Shown piece after piece: positions 8,658 through 17,531 of a DNA stretch of 32,408 nucleotides. Below the pieces are notes generated by a model. That model searched no databases and was not told the DNA's origin. It was given only the letters and a program-made list of their open reading frames with translations. Where the stretch lies: the NCBI GenBank assembly GCA_019748335.1, contig JAIEPP010000089.1, positions 1-32,408 of the forward strand, given 5' to 3'. A program made the position numbers and the translations under genes. Source of the stretch: Xanthobacteraceae bacterium (GTDB lineage Bacteria > Pseudomonadota > Alphaproteobacteria > Rhizobiales > Xanthobacteraceae). Position 1 is the stretch's first letter. The number at the start of each line of letters is the position of its first letter.

Positions 8658-9388
8658 TGCACCTCATCAGGCGATAGACGACGCGCATTGCGTTCCTCGC
8701 CAACGATGCGGCCGCCACCGAGCCGGAGCACGCGGTCGGCCATGCCGGCAATCGCCGCATTATGGGTGATAATGATCGTTGTAGTGCCGAGCCGCTCGTT
8801 TGCGCGCACAATGGCCGCGAGCACGACCTTGCCGGTTTCATAATCGAGCGCACCGGTGGGCTCATCGCACAGCAATACGTCCGGCGATTTGACGATCGCG
8901 CGAGCCACCGCAACGCGCTGCTGCTCTCCGCCGGAAAGCTGCGAAGGAAAGTGGTCGAGCCGTCCTTCAAGTCCGACCAGGGAAAGGACTTCGCGTGGGT
9001 CGAGCGGCTGTTCAGCAATCTCGTTTACGAGCGCCACGTTTTCCAGCACAGTCAGGCTGGGGATGAGGTTGTAGAACTGAAAGACAAAACCGACATGTTC
9101 ACGCCGATATCGCGTGAGCTCGGCGTCGTCGGCCCCGACCAGATTATGATCGCGCCAGCGGGCCTCGCCTGAAGTTGGAGCATCCAGACCCCCGAGAATG
9201 TTCAGCAGGGTCGATTTTCCCGAACCAGAAGGCCCCAGCAGCACGACGAATTCGCCCTCAACAATATCGAGATCGACGTCACGGAGCGCATGGACCTCGA
9301 CGTCCCCCATGCGATAGGTCTTGGACAGACCGCGAGCATGAAATACCGGGCTGACGTTCGCGGCCTGAACGGTGGTCGGTGCGATCAT
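8651..9388 (-). CDS. ABC transporter ATP-binding protein (MacB/LolD type)
   Basis: A 245-residue ATPase with all motifs in place: Walker [10 protein letters not shown] at about residues 52-60, Q-loop Gln near 104 (FVFQFYNL), signature LSGGEQQR at 151-158, Walker B VLLCDEP at 171-177, and a switch His (IITHN). The context [10 protein letters not shown] and the type of signature place it with LolD/MacB/FtsE-like exporters that pair with FtsX permeases. The start at 9388 (MIAPTT) is preferred over an upstream ATG at 9457 because a GAGGGGG site lies just ahead and the extra 23 residues have no family counterpart. It overlaps the permease gene by seven bases. Confidence 0.92.
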   Translation of the reverse strand: MIAPTTVQAANVSPVFHARGLSKTYRMGDVEVHALRDVDLDIVEGEFVVLLGPSGSGKSTLLNILGGLDAPTSGEARWRDHNLVGADDAELTRYRREHVGFVFQFYNLIPSLTVLENVALVNEIAEQPLDPREVLSLVGLEGRLDHFPSQLSGGEQQRVAVARAIVKSPDVLLCDEPTGALDYETGKVVLAAIVRANERLGTTTIIITHNAAIAGMADRVLRLGGGRIVGEERNARRLSPDEVQW

Positions 9389-9516
9389 AACAGCCCCCTC
9401 GATCCCCTGTATTTCTTCCGGGTACGCCTCCCCGTCTCGTTGGCGCCACCGAGCCAATCTCGATCCGTTCCAGAATCGACGTCACGCGAGCCATGGACGG
9501 TGACACGCTGGAAAGG

Positions 9517-10356
9517 TCAATGTGAAAACAAGATCGGCAATGGGGGCTTCGCCAACATGCTCCGGGTTGCTCCCCCGAGGATGAATTCCCGCAGTCGAGA
9601 GTGTCCATAGGCACCCATCACAAGCAGGTCTGCGCTGCAGGAAGCCGCATGCGTTTCGAGGACCTCCCCAATTGACCGCCCCGCCGCGTCGACATTTTCA
9701 AGAATCACGTCGATGCCATGCCGCGACAGATTCTTGGCAAGCTCTTCGCCCGAGTGCTTGGTATCGAGGACCTTCTCATTCGCGACCGTTACGATCCGTA
9801 CTTCCTTTGCTTTTTCCAGGACCGGAATCGCGTCCGCGATCGCGCGCGCCGCCGCGCGGCTGAAATCCCAAGCAACCACCGCGGTATTGAGTTTGAACGG
9901 TTTCGCCTGCGGTCCTTCCGGCAGAACCAAGGTTGGCCTTCCTGTTCCGAAAATGACTGCCTCCGCATACCATTGGTCGTAGGCCTCCGGGACGGGTACG
10001 ATCATCAGGTCGCGAAGTCGCCCATATTCCACGAACATATCCGCCACTTCGTGCGTAAAACATTTTTCCAGTATTATCTCGTGCGATAAGCCAGCCCTAT
10101 CCGCAATCGAATCAAATGCAGCCAGCAGGGCCTCTGCTCCTTTCCGGCTTTTGTTTGCCTCACTGGCAGCCAAGCCCGCGACATTCACGAGCGAATCTGG
10201 AAAGAACGTTCCGGGAATTTGGATATGGACCTCGCACGCGAGGGCTGCGATGTGACAACCCAACGATGAGGCAAACGACACGGCGTTCTCTACGACCGAG
10301 ACTGGTGTCGGCTCAGGGTAACTGGTCAACCCAAGAAGTACGTCTCTAAAAGCCAT
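9517..10356 (-). CDS. Universal stress protein, tandem UspA domains
   Basis: A 279-residue protein with two UspA-fold domains. The first covers about residues 3-145, and the second starts near LNTAVVAWDFSRAAARAI (about 155). The C-terminal domain ends with the glycine-rich nucleotide-binding-type loop MGAYGHSRLREFILGGATR. The spacing G-X2-G-X9-G fits ATP-binding USPs, although the residue after the last glycine is Gly rather than Ser/Thr. It resembles the frameshifted USP at 2866-3683. It is probably the first gene of an operon with the ABC exporter (a gap of about 130 bases to the ATPase), transcribed from the intergenic region that contains a FixK-like box. USPs of this kind support survival under energy or oxygen limitation. 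Confidence 0.88.
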   Translation of the reverse strand: MAFRDVLLGLTSYPEPTPVSVVENAVSFASSLGCHIAALACEVHIQIPGTFFPDSLVNVAGLAASEANKSRKGAEALLAAFDSIADRAGLSHEIILEKCFTHEVADMFVEYGRLRDLMIVPVPEAYDQWYAEAVIFGTGRPTLVLPEGPQAKPFKLNTAVVAWDFSRAAARAIADAIPVLEKAKEVRIVTVANEKVLDTKHSGEELAKNLSRHGIDVILENVDAAGRSIGEVLETHAASCSADLLVMGAYGHSRLREFILGGATRSMLAKPPLPILFSH

Positions 10357-10492
10357 CGATCTCTCCGTGCTCAGAATCTCAATCAGATTAGTTCGCGGAA
10401 CTCTGCCGAAACGGTATCGCGCAGAAACCGTCCGTATCGCTCCGCGTCCGGCGCCACCAGCTACACGTAACCCTGATCGCCCTGGTGTGCTG

Positions 10493-10506
10493 TTGATCTA
10501 ACTCAA
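10493..10506. promoter_or_regulatory. FixK/FNR-type box in divergent intergenic region
   Basis: TTGATCTAACTCAA is a perfect TTGA-N6-TCAA palindrome. It lies between the divergent usp-exporter operon (start 10356, about 143 bases away) and the DUF302 gene (start 10681, about 181 bases away), so it could control either or both. Confidence 0.6.
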
Positions 10507-10680
10507 TGAGACATTGAGAGAACTTCTTACAAGGATGTACCGTTTAGAACGCTCGATGGAGGTCGGCTCGCTGCCCGGGGTGGCCAGATCGATGATTTGG
10601 TCAATCGGCGCGGTGCGGGTGCCGCAACTCGCGGATTATCCTTGGACGCCGAAATCGGCCCCGCAGGAAGGAGCTTCAAA

Positions 10681-11067
10681 ATGAGCTACTATTTCAGCAA
10701 GACCCTGCCGGTTGGGTTTGATGAAGCCTTGCGGCGCACCACCGATGCCCTGAAACAGGGGGGCTTCGGAATCATCACGGAAATCGATGTAAAACAGACC
10801 TTCCGGGAAAAGCTTGGTATCGATTTCCGCAACTATCGTATCCTCGGGGCATGCAACCCGAGGCTCGCCTACGAAGCGCTTCAGCTCGAGGACAAGGTCG
10901 GCACTATGCTGCCGTGCAACGTCGTCGTTCAGGAAATCGGTCAAGATCGCACCGAGATCGCTGCCATTGATCCTCTCGCATCGATGCAAGCAATTGATAA
11001 TCCGAGCCTCAAGAAATCCGCGGAGCGCGTTCAGGTGCTGCTGCGGCAGGTCATCGACAGCATATAG
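10681..11067 (+). CDS. DUF302 domain protein
   Basis: A 128-residue cytoplasmic protein starting MSYYFSKTLPVGFDEAL. It matches the DUF302 fold along its whole length: the ALRRTTDALKQGGFGIITEIDV segment, the Leu/Gly-rich middle with YRILGACNPRLAYEAL, and the CNVVVQE strand. The start is set at 10681 by a strong AGGAAGGAG site eight or so bases upstream; the frame is open further upstream to 10597 but without family similarity. DUF302 proteins are often found near stress and redox genes, but their biochemical role is not known. It ends 18 bases before the convergent gene at 11086-11661. Confidence 0.88.
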   Translation: MSYYFSKTLPVGFDEALRRTTDALKQGGFGIITEIDVKQTFREKLGIDFRNYRILGACNPRLAYEALQLEDKVGTMLPCNVVVQEIGQDRTEIAAIDPLASMQAIDNPSLKKSAERVQVLLRQVIDSI

Positions 11068-11085
11068 GAGCTACGCTCGCGAACC

Positions 11086-11661
11086 TCAGGCCTGCCCCTT
11101 CTCGACGGGGTCCGGACTGCCATATGATTTCAACTCAACCGTTGCGGTTGAAAGGCGATGGTACAAGTCACGCTTCCGAGCCAGCGGCAGCCAATCATAT
11201 AAGAATATTTCGAGAGGCCGCCAATTCGCGACCCAACCTAGAATGAGAAAGCTCTCCTCAGCCAGACGCCTGAACGGCGTATCAATCAGATAGCCGCCCG
11301 CGAGATGTGCCGACACGAGGCATATGATCAGAATAGTAATTCCGATCCCGAGCGACCTTCGACCTACCCGAAAAAGCTCCTTGATCTCTCGCTCAGTGGT
11401 GGCGGCGCGTTCGGAAAAATAACGATGGAATGCCTCGCTCAACTCCCGAGCCGCATTCGTCTGAGCCTCGGATTCAGGATAGTGGATTACGATCCTTATC
11501 GTCCGATCAGCGGACAATTCGCGGGCCCATCCGACGATGAACTCTTCCGCTTCCTTGTCGAGATCGCGCTCCCGAAACGGAAATGGGTCCAAGGTATGAA
11601 ATAGCTGCGCGACGTTATTGACACGCAATTCGATCAAATGGCCGGAGGCGGCTTCTGTCAT
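11086..11661 (-). CDS. Hypothetical membrane protein, 191 residues
   Basis: I do not recognise a named family. The N-terminal 90 residues look soluble and alpha/beta, with a conserved-looking LDPFPFRERDLDKEAEEFIVGWA segment split by charged residues. They are followed by a basic patch (EREIKELFRVGRR), a first hydrophobic helix (about residues 107-130), and a second around 138-160, then a charged C-terminus. The layout suggests a sensor or scaffold domain anchored to the inner membrane. Codon use resembles the neighbouring genes. It is divergent from the P-type ATPase gene and the shared upstream region has a FixK2-like box with its centre about 76 bases away, so joint regulation is plausible. 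Confidence 0.75.
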   Translation of the reverse strand: MTEAASGHLIELRVNNVAQLFHTLDPFPFRERDLDKEAEEFIVGWARELSADRTIRIVIHYPESEAQTNAARELSEAFHRYFSERAATTEREIKELFRVGRRSLGIGITILIICLVSAHLAGGYLIDTPFRRLAEESFLILGWVANWRPLEIFLYDWLPLARKRDLYHRLSTATVELKSYGSPDPVEKGQA

Positions 11662-11730
11662 AATCGACCCGACTGAGGACGGTTTGCGCCTAACTCAAAT
11701 GCAGCCGTCATCCAGGCGACTGGGGATTTG

Positions 11731-11744
11731 TTGCGCTGACTCAA
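11731..11744. promoter_or_regulatory. FixK2-like box between divergent orphan gene and P-type ATPase
   Basis: TTGCGCTGACTCAA fits the looser Bradyrhizobium FixK2 pattern (TTGA/C at the left half, CAA at the right) with one deviation from the perfect palindrome. It lies about 76 bases from the minus-strand gene at 11661 and about 70 bases from the plus-strand ATPase start. Confidence 0.45.
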
Positions 11745-11807
11745 CATATGACCGTGAATGGGGGCTAGAATGGTAGATGTATACTGCTTCAATACCACGC
11801 ATAATGG

Positions 11808-14480
11808 ATGGTCGCGAGAATGAAACGCATCCGGCTCGATGCTCCGCACGGCCGGGCCGTAACCGAGGTACTCGCTGCATTAGATGTGTCTCTCGCCTCC
11901 GGCCTATCCGACCAGGAGGCCGATCAGCGGCTGGCTGTCTCCGGTGCAAACACGATCGGTTCACGGAAAAAAGCCGGTCTGGTCTCCGTCCTTTTTCACC
12001 AGTTTCAGAGCCTAGTGGTCGGCCTGCTCGCTGTCGCCGCCGCCGTCGCATTCTACTTTCGCGAATGGGAGGAAGGCGGCGCCATTGTTGGCGTCCTGAT
12101 CCTCAATACCGCAATCGGATTCGTGACTGAAATCAAGGCGGTTCGATCGATCGAGGCCATACGAGCGCTCGGAAGCCGATCGGCCAGGGTGCTCCGTGGG
12201 GGCAAGGCGCGCCTGATTCCGGCGGAGCGGCTGGTTCCGGGAGACATCGTCTTGCTCGATGCTGGGGACGTCATCTCGGCGGATCTGCGGCTCGTTGAAG
12301 CCGCTGATCTCGACGCGGATGAATCTACTCTGACCGGTGAGTCAATGCGGGTCGGCAAATCGGTCACTCCGGTCGATGCCGCGGCGCGCGTTGCCGACCG
12401 CACATCGATGCTCTTCAAGGGGACCAGCGTTACGAGCGGCACCGGCGCCGGTGTCGTCATCGCGACCGGTATGAATACCGAATTGGGCCAAATCTCCAAG
12501 CTGGTCGCAGAAGCCGAGACGGAAGCCTCCCCGCTTGAGAAGAAACTCGCGTTGCTGTCCGGGCAGCTTGTCTGGCTCACACTGGCTCTGACCGCGCTAA
12601 TTGCTGGAATCGGCCTCCTGCAGGGCAAGGACGCCTTCTTGATGGTTGAGGCCGCCATCGCGCTCGCCGTGGCCGCTATTCCGGAAGGTCTGCCGATCGT
12701 TGCGACGCTCGCTTTGGCACGTGGCATGTGGCGAATGGCGCACAAGAATGCTTTGGTGGAACGACTGTCAGCAGTCGAGACGCTTGGTGCAACGACAGTC
12801 ATCCTCACCGACAAGACCGGAACACTCACAGAAAACCGCATGACAGTAAGAAGGATATGGCTTCCGTCGGGCGAACTAAGCGTCGAGGAAGGCACCTTTG
12901 CGCCCGCTGATCCGAGCGCCGCCGTTCAGCCGGACACCGCCGCCGAGCTTGAAAGCCTGCTCAGGATCGCAGTGCTCTGCAACAATGCGACACTGGCGCA
13001 CGTTTCTTCTGAGGACAGCGGCGACCCGATGGAACTTGCCCTGTTGCGCGCGGGCCGGCTTGCCGATCTGGATCGTCTTGAGTTGTTGAGGGAGACAGAA
13101 GAAGTCAGGGAGTACGCCTTTGATACCGTCAGGAAGATGATGGCAACGGTGCATCGCCATGTCGACGGCTATCTCGTCGCCGTAAAGGGAGCGCCGGAAG
13201 CGGTGCTCACTCGCGCCTCGCTCGATGAAAACTCCCGCAATGCGTGGCTCGGGCGTGTGACTGAGCTCGGTGCCAACGGCCTCCGCGTACTTGCCTTTGC
13301 CAAGCAGACCCGGTCACGCTCTGACGCTCCGGCCTTTGAGGCTTTGACCTTTCTTGGCCTCGTTGGGCTTGAGGATCCACCACGGGCCGATGTGCCGGCT
13401 GCGATCAACGCATGCCACGCGGCCGGAATCAGGGTGGTCATGATCACCGGCGACCATGCGGTCACCGCGCGCAGCATTGCTAGACTTGTAGGACTCGGTG
13501 GCGACGCGCCACGTGTCATAGAAGGCCACGAACTGACCAGTCACGACGGCAAAGTCAGTGAGGAGTTCCTGCAAGCCGATATATTCGCTCGCGTCAGCCC
13601 AACAGAGAAATTGGCTCTTGTGCGTTCTTACCAGGCTTCTGGCGAGATTGTTGCGGTGACGGGCGACGGGGTAAATGACGCACCGGCGCTACGTCAAGCG
13701 GATATTGGTGTGGCCATGGGGCTACGGGGCACCGACGTAGCGCGCGAAGCGGCTGCGATGATCCTGTTGGACGACGCCTTCCCGACGATCGTTGAGGCGA
13801 TCCGGAATGGGAGGGTCATCTTTGGCAATATCCGCCGCTTCGCCACTTATCTTCTGTCCTGCAATCTGGCCGAGGTTCTGATCGTCGGCATTGCGATGAT
13901 CTCCGGGCTGCCATTGCCGCTTCTTCCCCTGCAGATACTGTTTCTGAACCTCGTAACGGATGTCTTCCCGGCTTTTGCCCTCGCTATGGGCGAAGGCGAC
14001 AAGGACATATTGAAGCGGAAACCGCGCCATCCGAAGGAACCGATTCTCGGTCGCAGCCAATGGCTCGCGATTGTCCTGTACGGTATCACACTGACCATCG
14101 CGACATTTGGAGCCCTTGCCCTTGCTCGCTTCGGACTAAACCTGGACGAGCAAGCGACGGTGACGGTGACGTTCCTGACACTGGCATTTAGCCAACTCTG
14201 GCACGTCTTCAATATGCGCCATCAAAGGTCAGGGCTGATCGACAATGAAGTCAGCCGAAATCGCTGGATGTGGGCGGCGCTGGCGCTTTGCGCCGGCATC
14301 CTGCTAACAGCGGCGTATGTCCCGAGCTTGGCATACATGCTGCACATGGTCGCGCCGGAGCTCAGAATGTGGGGAGTTATTTTCTTGATGAGTGCGCTCC
14401 CATTGCTCTTTGGACCGCTCATCAGGCGCTTTGTTCGCCGGTATGAACCAGATGCCACTCGGACGTTAGCAAAACCCTAA
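11808..14480 (+). CDS. P-type cation ATPase, Ca2+ (P2A) type
   Basis: An 890-residue P-type ATPase. It has the N-terminal cation-ATPase domain, an actuator domain with LTGES (about 175-179), the M4 motif IPEGLP (291-296), the phosphorylation site DKTGTLT with Asp335, the hinge GDGVNDAP near 620, and four C-terminal helices. The M5 segment has Asn686 and Glu689 (CNLAEV) and M6 has Asn714, Thr717 and Asp718 (NLVTD). These match the Ca2+ ligands of SERCA-like pumps, so Ca2+ export is the best guess, though Mn2+ or other divalent ions are possible. No N-terminal heavy-metal (CXXC) domain is present. An alternative ATG at 11820 would remove four residues. The upstream region has a FixK2-like box. 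Confidence 0.9.
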   Translation: MVARMKRIRLDAPHGRAVTEVLAALDVSLASGLSDQEADQRLAVSGANTIGSRKKAGLVSVLFHQFQSLVVGLLAVAAAVAFYFREWEEGGAIVGVLILNTAIGFVTEIKAVRSIEAIRALGSRSARVLRGGKARLIPAERLVPGDIVLLDAGDVISADLRLVEAADLDADESTLTGESMRVGKSVTPVDAAARVADRTSMLFKGTSVTSGTGAGVVIATGMNTELGQISKLVAEAETEASPLEKKLALLSGQLVWLTLALTALIAGIGLLQGKDAFLMVEAAIALAVAAIPEGLPIVATLALARGMWRMAHKNALVERLSAVETLGATTVILTDKTGTLTENRMTVRRIWLPSGELSVEEGTFAPADPSAAVQPDTAAELESLLRIAVLCNNATLAHVSSEDSGDPMELALLRAGRLADLDRLELLRETEEVREYAFDTVRKMMATVHRHVDGYLVAVKGAPEAVLTRASLDENSRNAWLGRVTELGANGLRVLAFAKQTRSRSDAPAFEALTFLGLVGLEDPPRADVPAAINACHAAGIRVVMITGDHAVTARSIARLVGLGGDAPRVIEGHELTSHDGKVSEEFLQADIFARVSPTEKLALVRSYQASGEIVAVTGDGVNDAPALRQADIGVAMGLRGTDVAREAAAMILLDDAFPTIVEAIRNGRVIFGNIRRFATYLLSCNLAEVLIVGIAMISGLPLPLLPLQILFLNLVTDVFPAFALAMGEGDKDILKRKPRHPKEPILGRSQWLAIVLYGITLTIATFGALALARFGLNLDEQATVTVTFLTLAFSQLWHVFNMRHQRSGLIDNEVSRNRWMWAALALCAGILLTAAYVPSLAYMLHMVAPELRMWGVIFLMSALPLLFGPLIRRFVRRYEPDATRTLAKP

Positions 14481-14514
14481 CTCTACCTTTTGTCACATAG
14501 GATGCCGAAACACC

Positions 14515-15576
14515 TCAAGCGATCGCGTCGTCATTCCTATGTCTCGACGTCGAGAAAATATCCCATGCAGCGATAAACATGGCCGCGATTACGGGACCGA
14601 TGACAAAGCCGTTGAGACCGAAGGCTTCGATTCCGCCAAGCGTCGAGAAGAACACCACATAGTCCGGCATCTTGGTGTCCTTACCTACGAGCTTCGGTCG
14701 CAGCAAGTTGTCTACCAAGCCAATGACGAGGGCACCGTAGGCGATCAGGACGACACCCTGCCAGATGGCGCCGGTTGCAAGAAGATAGACCGCCACCGGC
14801 ATCCAGACCAAGCCTGATCCGATCGCAGGCAACAAGGACAGGAAGGCCATCAAAACCGCCCATAGCAACGACGCGTTTATACCCAGAAGCCAAAATATCA
14901 ACCCGCCGAGCGCTCCTTGCAGCAGAGCGACGAGCAAATCTCCCTTGACCGTCGCGCGGATAACGATGGTGAACTTGAGCAGGAGAGCATCCAGCTGTTC
15001 ACGGTGAAGCGGTATGGCGTCTTTAATGCGCTTGGAGAGCGTATTCTCATCGCGAAACAGAAAGAACAGGAGGTACAGCATGGCGAAGAGGTTCACAAAG
15101 AATCCGAACGTGCTTTGACCAATATTAAATGCCTGTGCGGCAAGGAATTGGCTCCCCTTCAAGAGTGCGCTGGACACTTTCTCCTGTACCCCGCCCAAGC
15201 TCCCAAGACCAAGGCGGTCGAGCAGACCAGTGACCCAGACAGGAAGTACGTCCAAGACCTGCTGGAATGAGCGAATGAGATCCAGTTCGCCGGACTGGAT
15301 TCGTCCGTATACGCCGGATGCTTCCCGTGCCAGCGCCGCACCGACTAGCGTCAGTGGCAGAATTACCATGGTCACAATGATCATGACCGTCGCGATCGCT
15401 GCCAGGCTGTGCCTCTGCTGCATTGCCTGCGACAATCGTCGGTACAACGGAGCAAACACGATAGCCGCGACGACACCCCAGAGAATGGCACCGTAAAACG
15501 GCCAGAGAATCCATCCGAAGGCGAACGATACCGCGATGACCAAAGCGAGGAAAACTCTGTCTTCAAAGGTGCGCAT
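14515..15576 (-). CDS. AI-2E family transporter (PF01594 type)
   Basis: A 353-residue polytopic membrane protein of the AI-2 exporter-like family. It begins with paired hydrophobic helices (about 10-40), then has a helix near 58-85, an extended soluble segment (about 90-150), and a C-terminal set of helices with LLPAIGSGLVWMPVAVYLL and the family-typical VDNLLRPKLVG segment, followed by LGGIEAFGLNGFVIGPV. Despite the family name most members have no proven link to autoinducer-2, and some act as Na+/H+ antiporters. It is convergent with the P-type ATPase (34-base gap, no terminator visible). No FixK-like box was found upstream of it. Confidence 0.88.
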   Translation of the reverse strand: MRTFEDRVFLALVIAVSFAFGWILWPFYGAILWGVVAAIVFAPLYRRLSQAMQQRHSLAAIATVMIIVTMVILPLTLVGAALAREASGVYGRIQSGELDLIRSFQQVLDVLPVWVTGLLDRLGLGSLGGVQEKVSSALLKGSQFLAAQAFNIGQSTFGFFVNLFAMLYLLFFLFRDENTLSKRIKDAIPLHREQLDALLLKFTIVIRATVKGDLLVALLQGALGGLIFWLLGINASLLWAVLMAFLSLLPAIGSGLVWMPVAVYLLATGAIWQGVVLIAYGALVIGLVDNLLRPKLVGKDTKMPDYVVFFSTLGGIEAFGLNGFVIGPVIAAMFIAAWDIFSTSRHRNDDAIA

Positions 15577-15872
15577 ATCGACTTCCTGTTGGATCAGGCG
15601 CGGTTGCAGAGGACTGGTTTTCGACCACCCCGATCGGAACTTGCATCACGAACAGTGACGGCCCACTGCCACCATGCTCGGCGCTGACAGTCAACCGAGT
15701 CGACATGAAGATTTTGCTGCGTTTGGGGGAGGCAATCACCATACAACCGACGGCTGGACAGCCAGGTGAATGCGCTCTGACCGAGATTGCGACGGCAGCA
15801 ATTCCTCAAATGGCGTTCCTGTGATACGCACAGGTCTTCAGGCGCAACGTTTCAACGCCGGAAAGCGGAAGA

Positions 15873-17126
15873 ATGACCGTCATCGATCCCGTGATCCTCA
15901 ACCTCGCCGTCGCACTGGGGCTCGGCCTCCTGATCGGCGCCGAACGCGAACGCCGGAAGGGTTCTGGCCCATTGCGTTCGCCCGCCGGAATAAGAACGTT
16001 TGCTGTTACTTCGCTTGCCGGCGCCATCAGCTTCCTCGTTGGTGGCCAAACAATGCTTGCGATCACCACCGCAGGCATCATCGCCCTGATCGCACTCGCT
16101 TATTGGCGGGGGCATGAAGAGGATCCCGGACTTACGACCGAAATCGCGTTGACGGCAACCGCGTTGCTCGGTGGGCTTTCGATGCAACATCCGGCGCTTG
16201 CTGGCGGGCTCGCGGTGACGGTTGCCATAGTGCTCGCTGCCAAATCCCGGCTTCATCGGTTCGTCGCAGACATCCTCACGGAAAATGAACTAGAGGACGC
16301 CCTGCTGTTCGCAGGAGCAACGCTGGTCATCCTGCCCCTCGTGCCCGATCGTCCCATGGGACCCTACAGTGCGTTCAATCCACACGCGATTTGGGTTGTC
16401 GTCATACTTATCATGGCCATCAGCGCGGCAGGCTATGTTGCGGTACGCCTACTCGGCGCCAGATTCGGCCTTCCGGTCTCGGGCCTGGCTTCCGGCTTCA
16501 TTTCAAGCACTGCAACCATCGCGGCCATGGGCGCACGTGCGGCCAAGGCCAACGATGTATTAGCCGCGGCGGTTGCGGGCGCCGTATTGTCGACGGTTGC
16601 AACGATCGTTCAAATGGCGCTGGTTTTGGCCAGCACCAGCATGGCAACCCTGATATCTTTGGCCTTTCCCCTGATATGCGCCGGCATAGCTGCGACCGTC
16701 TACGGGACCGCCTTCACCCTGCTGACCCTGCGACAGAAGAATGAAGCCGAATTGCAGAGCGGCCGCGCGTTCAGTCTTTGGACGGCATTCGTCTTTGCGC
16801 TAACTCTTTCCGTCATCCTCGTGGCATCCGCCGCCCTGCAGGACCAGTTCGGCGAAAACGGAATCATCTTCGCCGCAGCCATCGCAGGTTTCGCCGATAC
16901 ACACTCGGCCGCGGTCTCGGTTGCTTCGCTTGTTGCATCAGGAAAACTCGCTGCATCCGATGCACTCCTGCCCATTCTGGCCGGCCTTTCCACGAATACG
17001 ATCAGCAAGATCATCCTTGCTGCCACGAGTGGCGGTCTTTCGTTTGCCGCCCGCGTGATACCGGGATTGATTCTGGTTGCTGTTGCGGCTTGGGCTGGCG
17101 CCTTCTACGGCCTGGTCGCCGGCTGA
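15873..17126 (+). CDS. MgtC/SapB-DUF4010 membrane protein
   Basis: A 417-residue polytopic membrane protein. The N-terminal 130 residues have the MgtC/SapB pattern, including ALGLGLLIGAERERRKG and the conserved RTFAVTSLAGAI segment. The rest is a DUF4010 block of about eight hydrophobic helices, with FGLPVSGLASGFISSTATIAAMG and ADTHSAAVSVASL as its best-conserved parts. MgtC-type domains are tied to Mg2+ limitation and membrane energetics; the combined protein has no settled function. A GGAAG site sits just before the ATG. It is convergent with the RND operon and ends 69 bases from the DUF3240 gene. The 296-base gap before it contains no gene I can support. Confidence 0.88.
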   Translation: MTVIDPVILNLAVALGLGLLIGAERERRKGSGPLRSPAGIRTFAVTSLAGAISFLVGGQTMLAITTAGIIALIALAYWRGHEEDPGLTTEIALTATALLGGLSMQHPALAGGLAVTVAIVLAAKSRLHRFVADILTENELEDALLFAGATLVILPLVPDRPMGPYSAFNPHAIWVVVILIMAISAAGYVAVRLLGARFGLPVSGLASGFISSTATIAAMGARAAKANDVLAAAVAGAVLSTVATIVQMALVLASTSMATLISLAFPLICAGIAATVYGTAFTLLTLRQKNEAELQSGRAFSLWTAFVFALTLSVILVASAALQDQFGENGIIFAAAIAGFADTHSAAVSVASLVASGKLAASDALLPILAGLSTNTISKIILAATSGGLSFAARVIPGLILVAVAAWAGAFYGLVAG

Positions 17127-17195
17127 GCACCGTGATGCCGAAGCCTTCGAATCGGCGTGACTTTCGACGCTGAGCGATGCCTTGAGGCGTTCCAC

Positions 17196-17531
17196 TCAAT
17201 TTTCAGCTTTATCTTCGTGGTCGTCAATCACGCCGAAATCCGCGACTGGCATGACCCAATATACGAGTCTGGTTCCGCCAAATGCTGTCTTGAGCCGGGC
17301 GAGCAATCGCGCGGCATCCTGCTTTGCCAGAATTATCCGCACCAGCACCTCATCGGCGTGACCTTTGACCCGCTCGGACGTCGTATGCAACTGTACCGTC
17401 GGGCCGTGACCGGCGCCATCAGTTGCCGTGAATCCGGAAACCAGATCGCGCTGCTCGCCGAGATAATCGAACAGCTCTTCGCGAAGCTTGCGAGCCGCGA
17501 TCAGTGTCAGGCATACAGGCTCAACCGTCAT
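17196..17531 (-). CDS. DUF3240 family protein
   Basis: A 111-residue soluble protein (start MTVEPVCLTLIAARKLREEL) of the DUF3240 type, small ferredoxin-like-fold proteins often encoded directly after heavy-metal RND pumps. The context here is exactly that: its ATG overlaps the stop of the RND pump gene (ATGA at 17528-17531), so it is the third gene of the adaptor-pump-DUF3240 operon. By analogy with small PII-like regulators near metal pumps it might sense or modulate pump activity, but this is a guess. Confidence 0.82.
   Translation of the reverse strand: MTVEPVCLTLIAARKLREELFDYLGEQRDLVSGFTATDGAGHGPTVQLHTTSERVKGHADEVLVRIILAKQDAARLLARLKTAFGGTRLVYWVMPVADFGVIDDHEDKAEN

Noticed and set aside
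9389..9457. Longer N-terminus for the ABC ATPase (ATG at 9457)
   Set aside because: The added 23 residues have no counterpart in LolD/MacB-type ATPases and the internal ATG at 9388 has a far better ribosome-binding site.
17127..17195. Possible bidirectional terminator between the DUF4010 and DUF3240 genes
   Set aside because: Only a 5-bp stem (GCCGA/TCGGC) without T-runs was seen, too weak to call.
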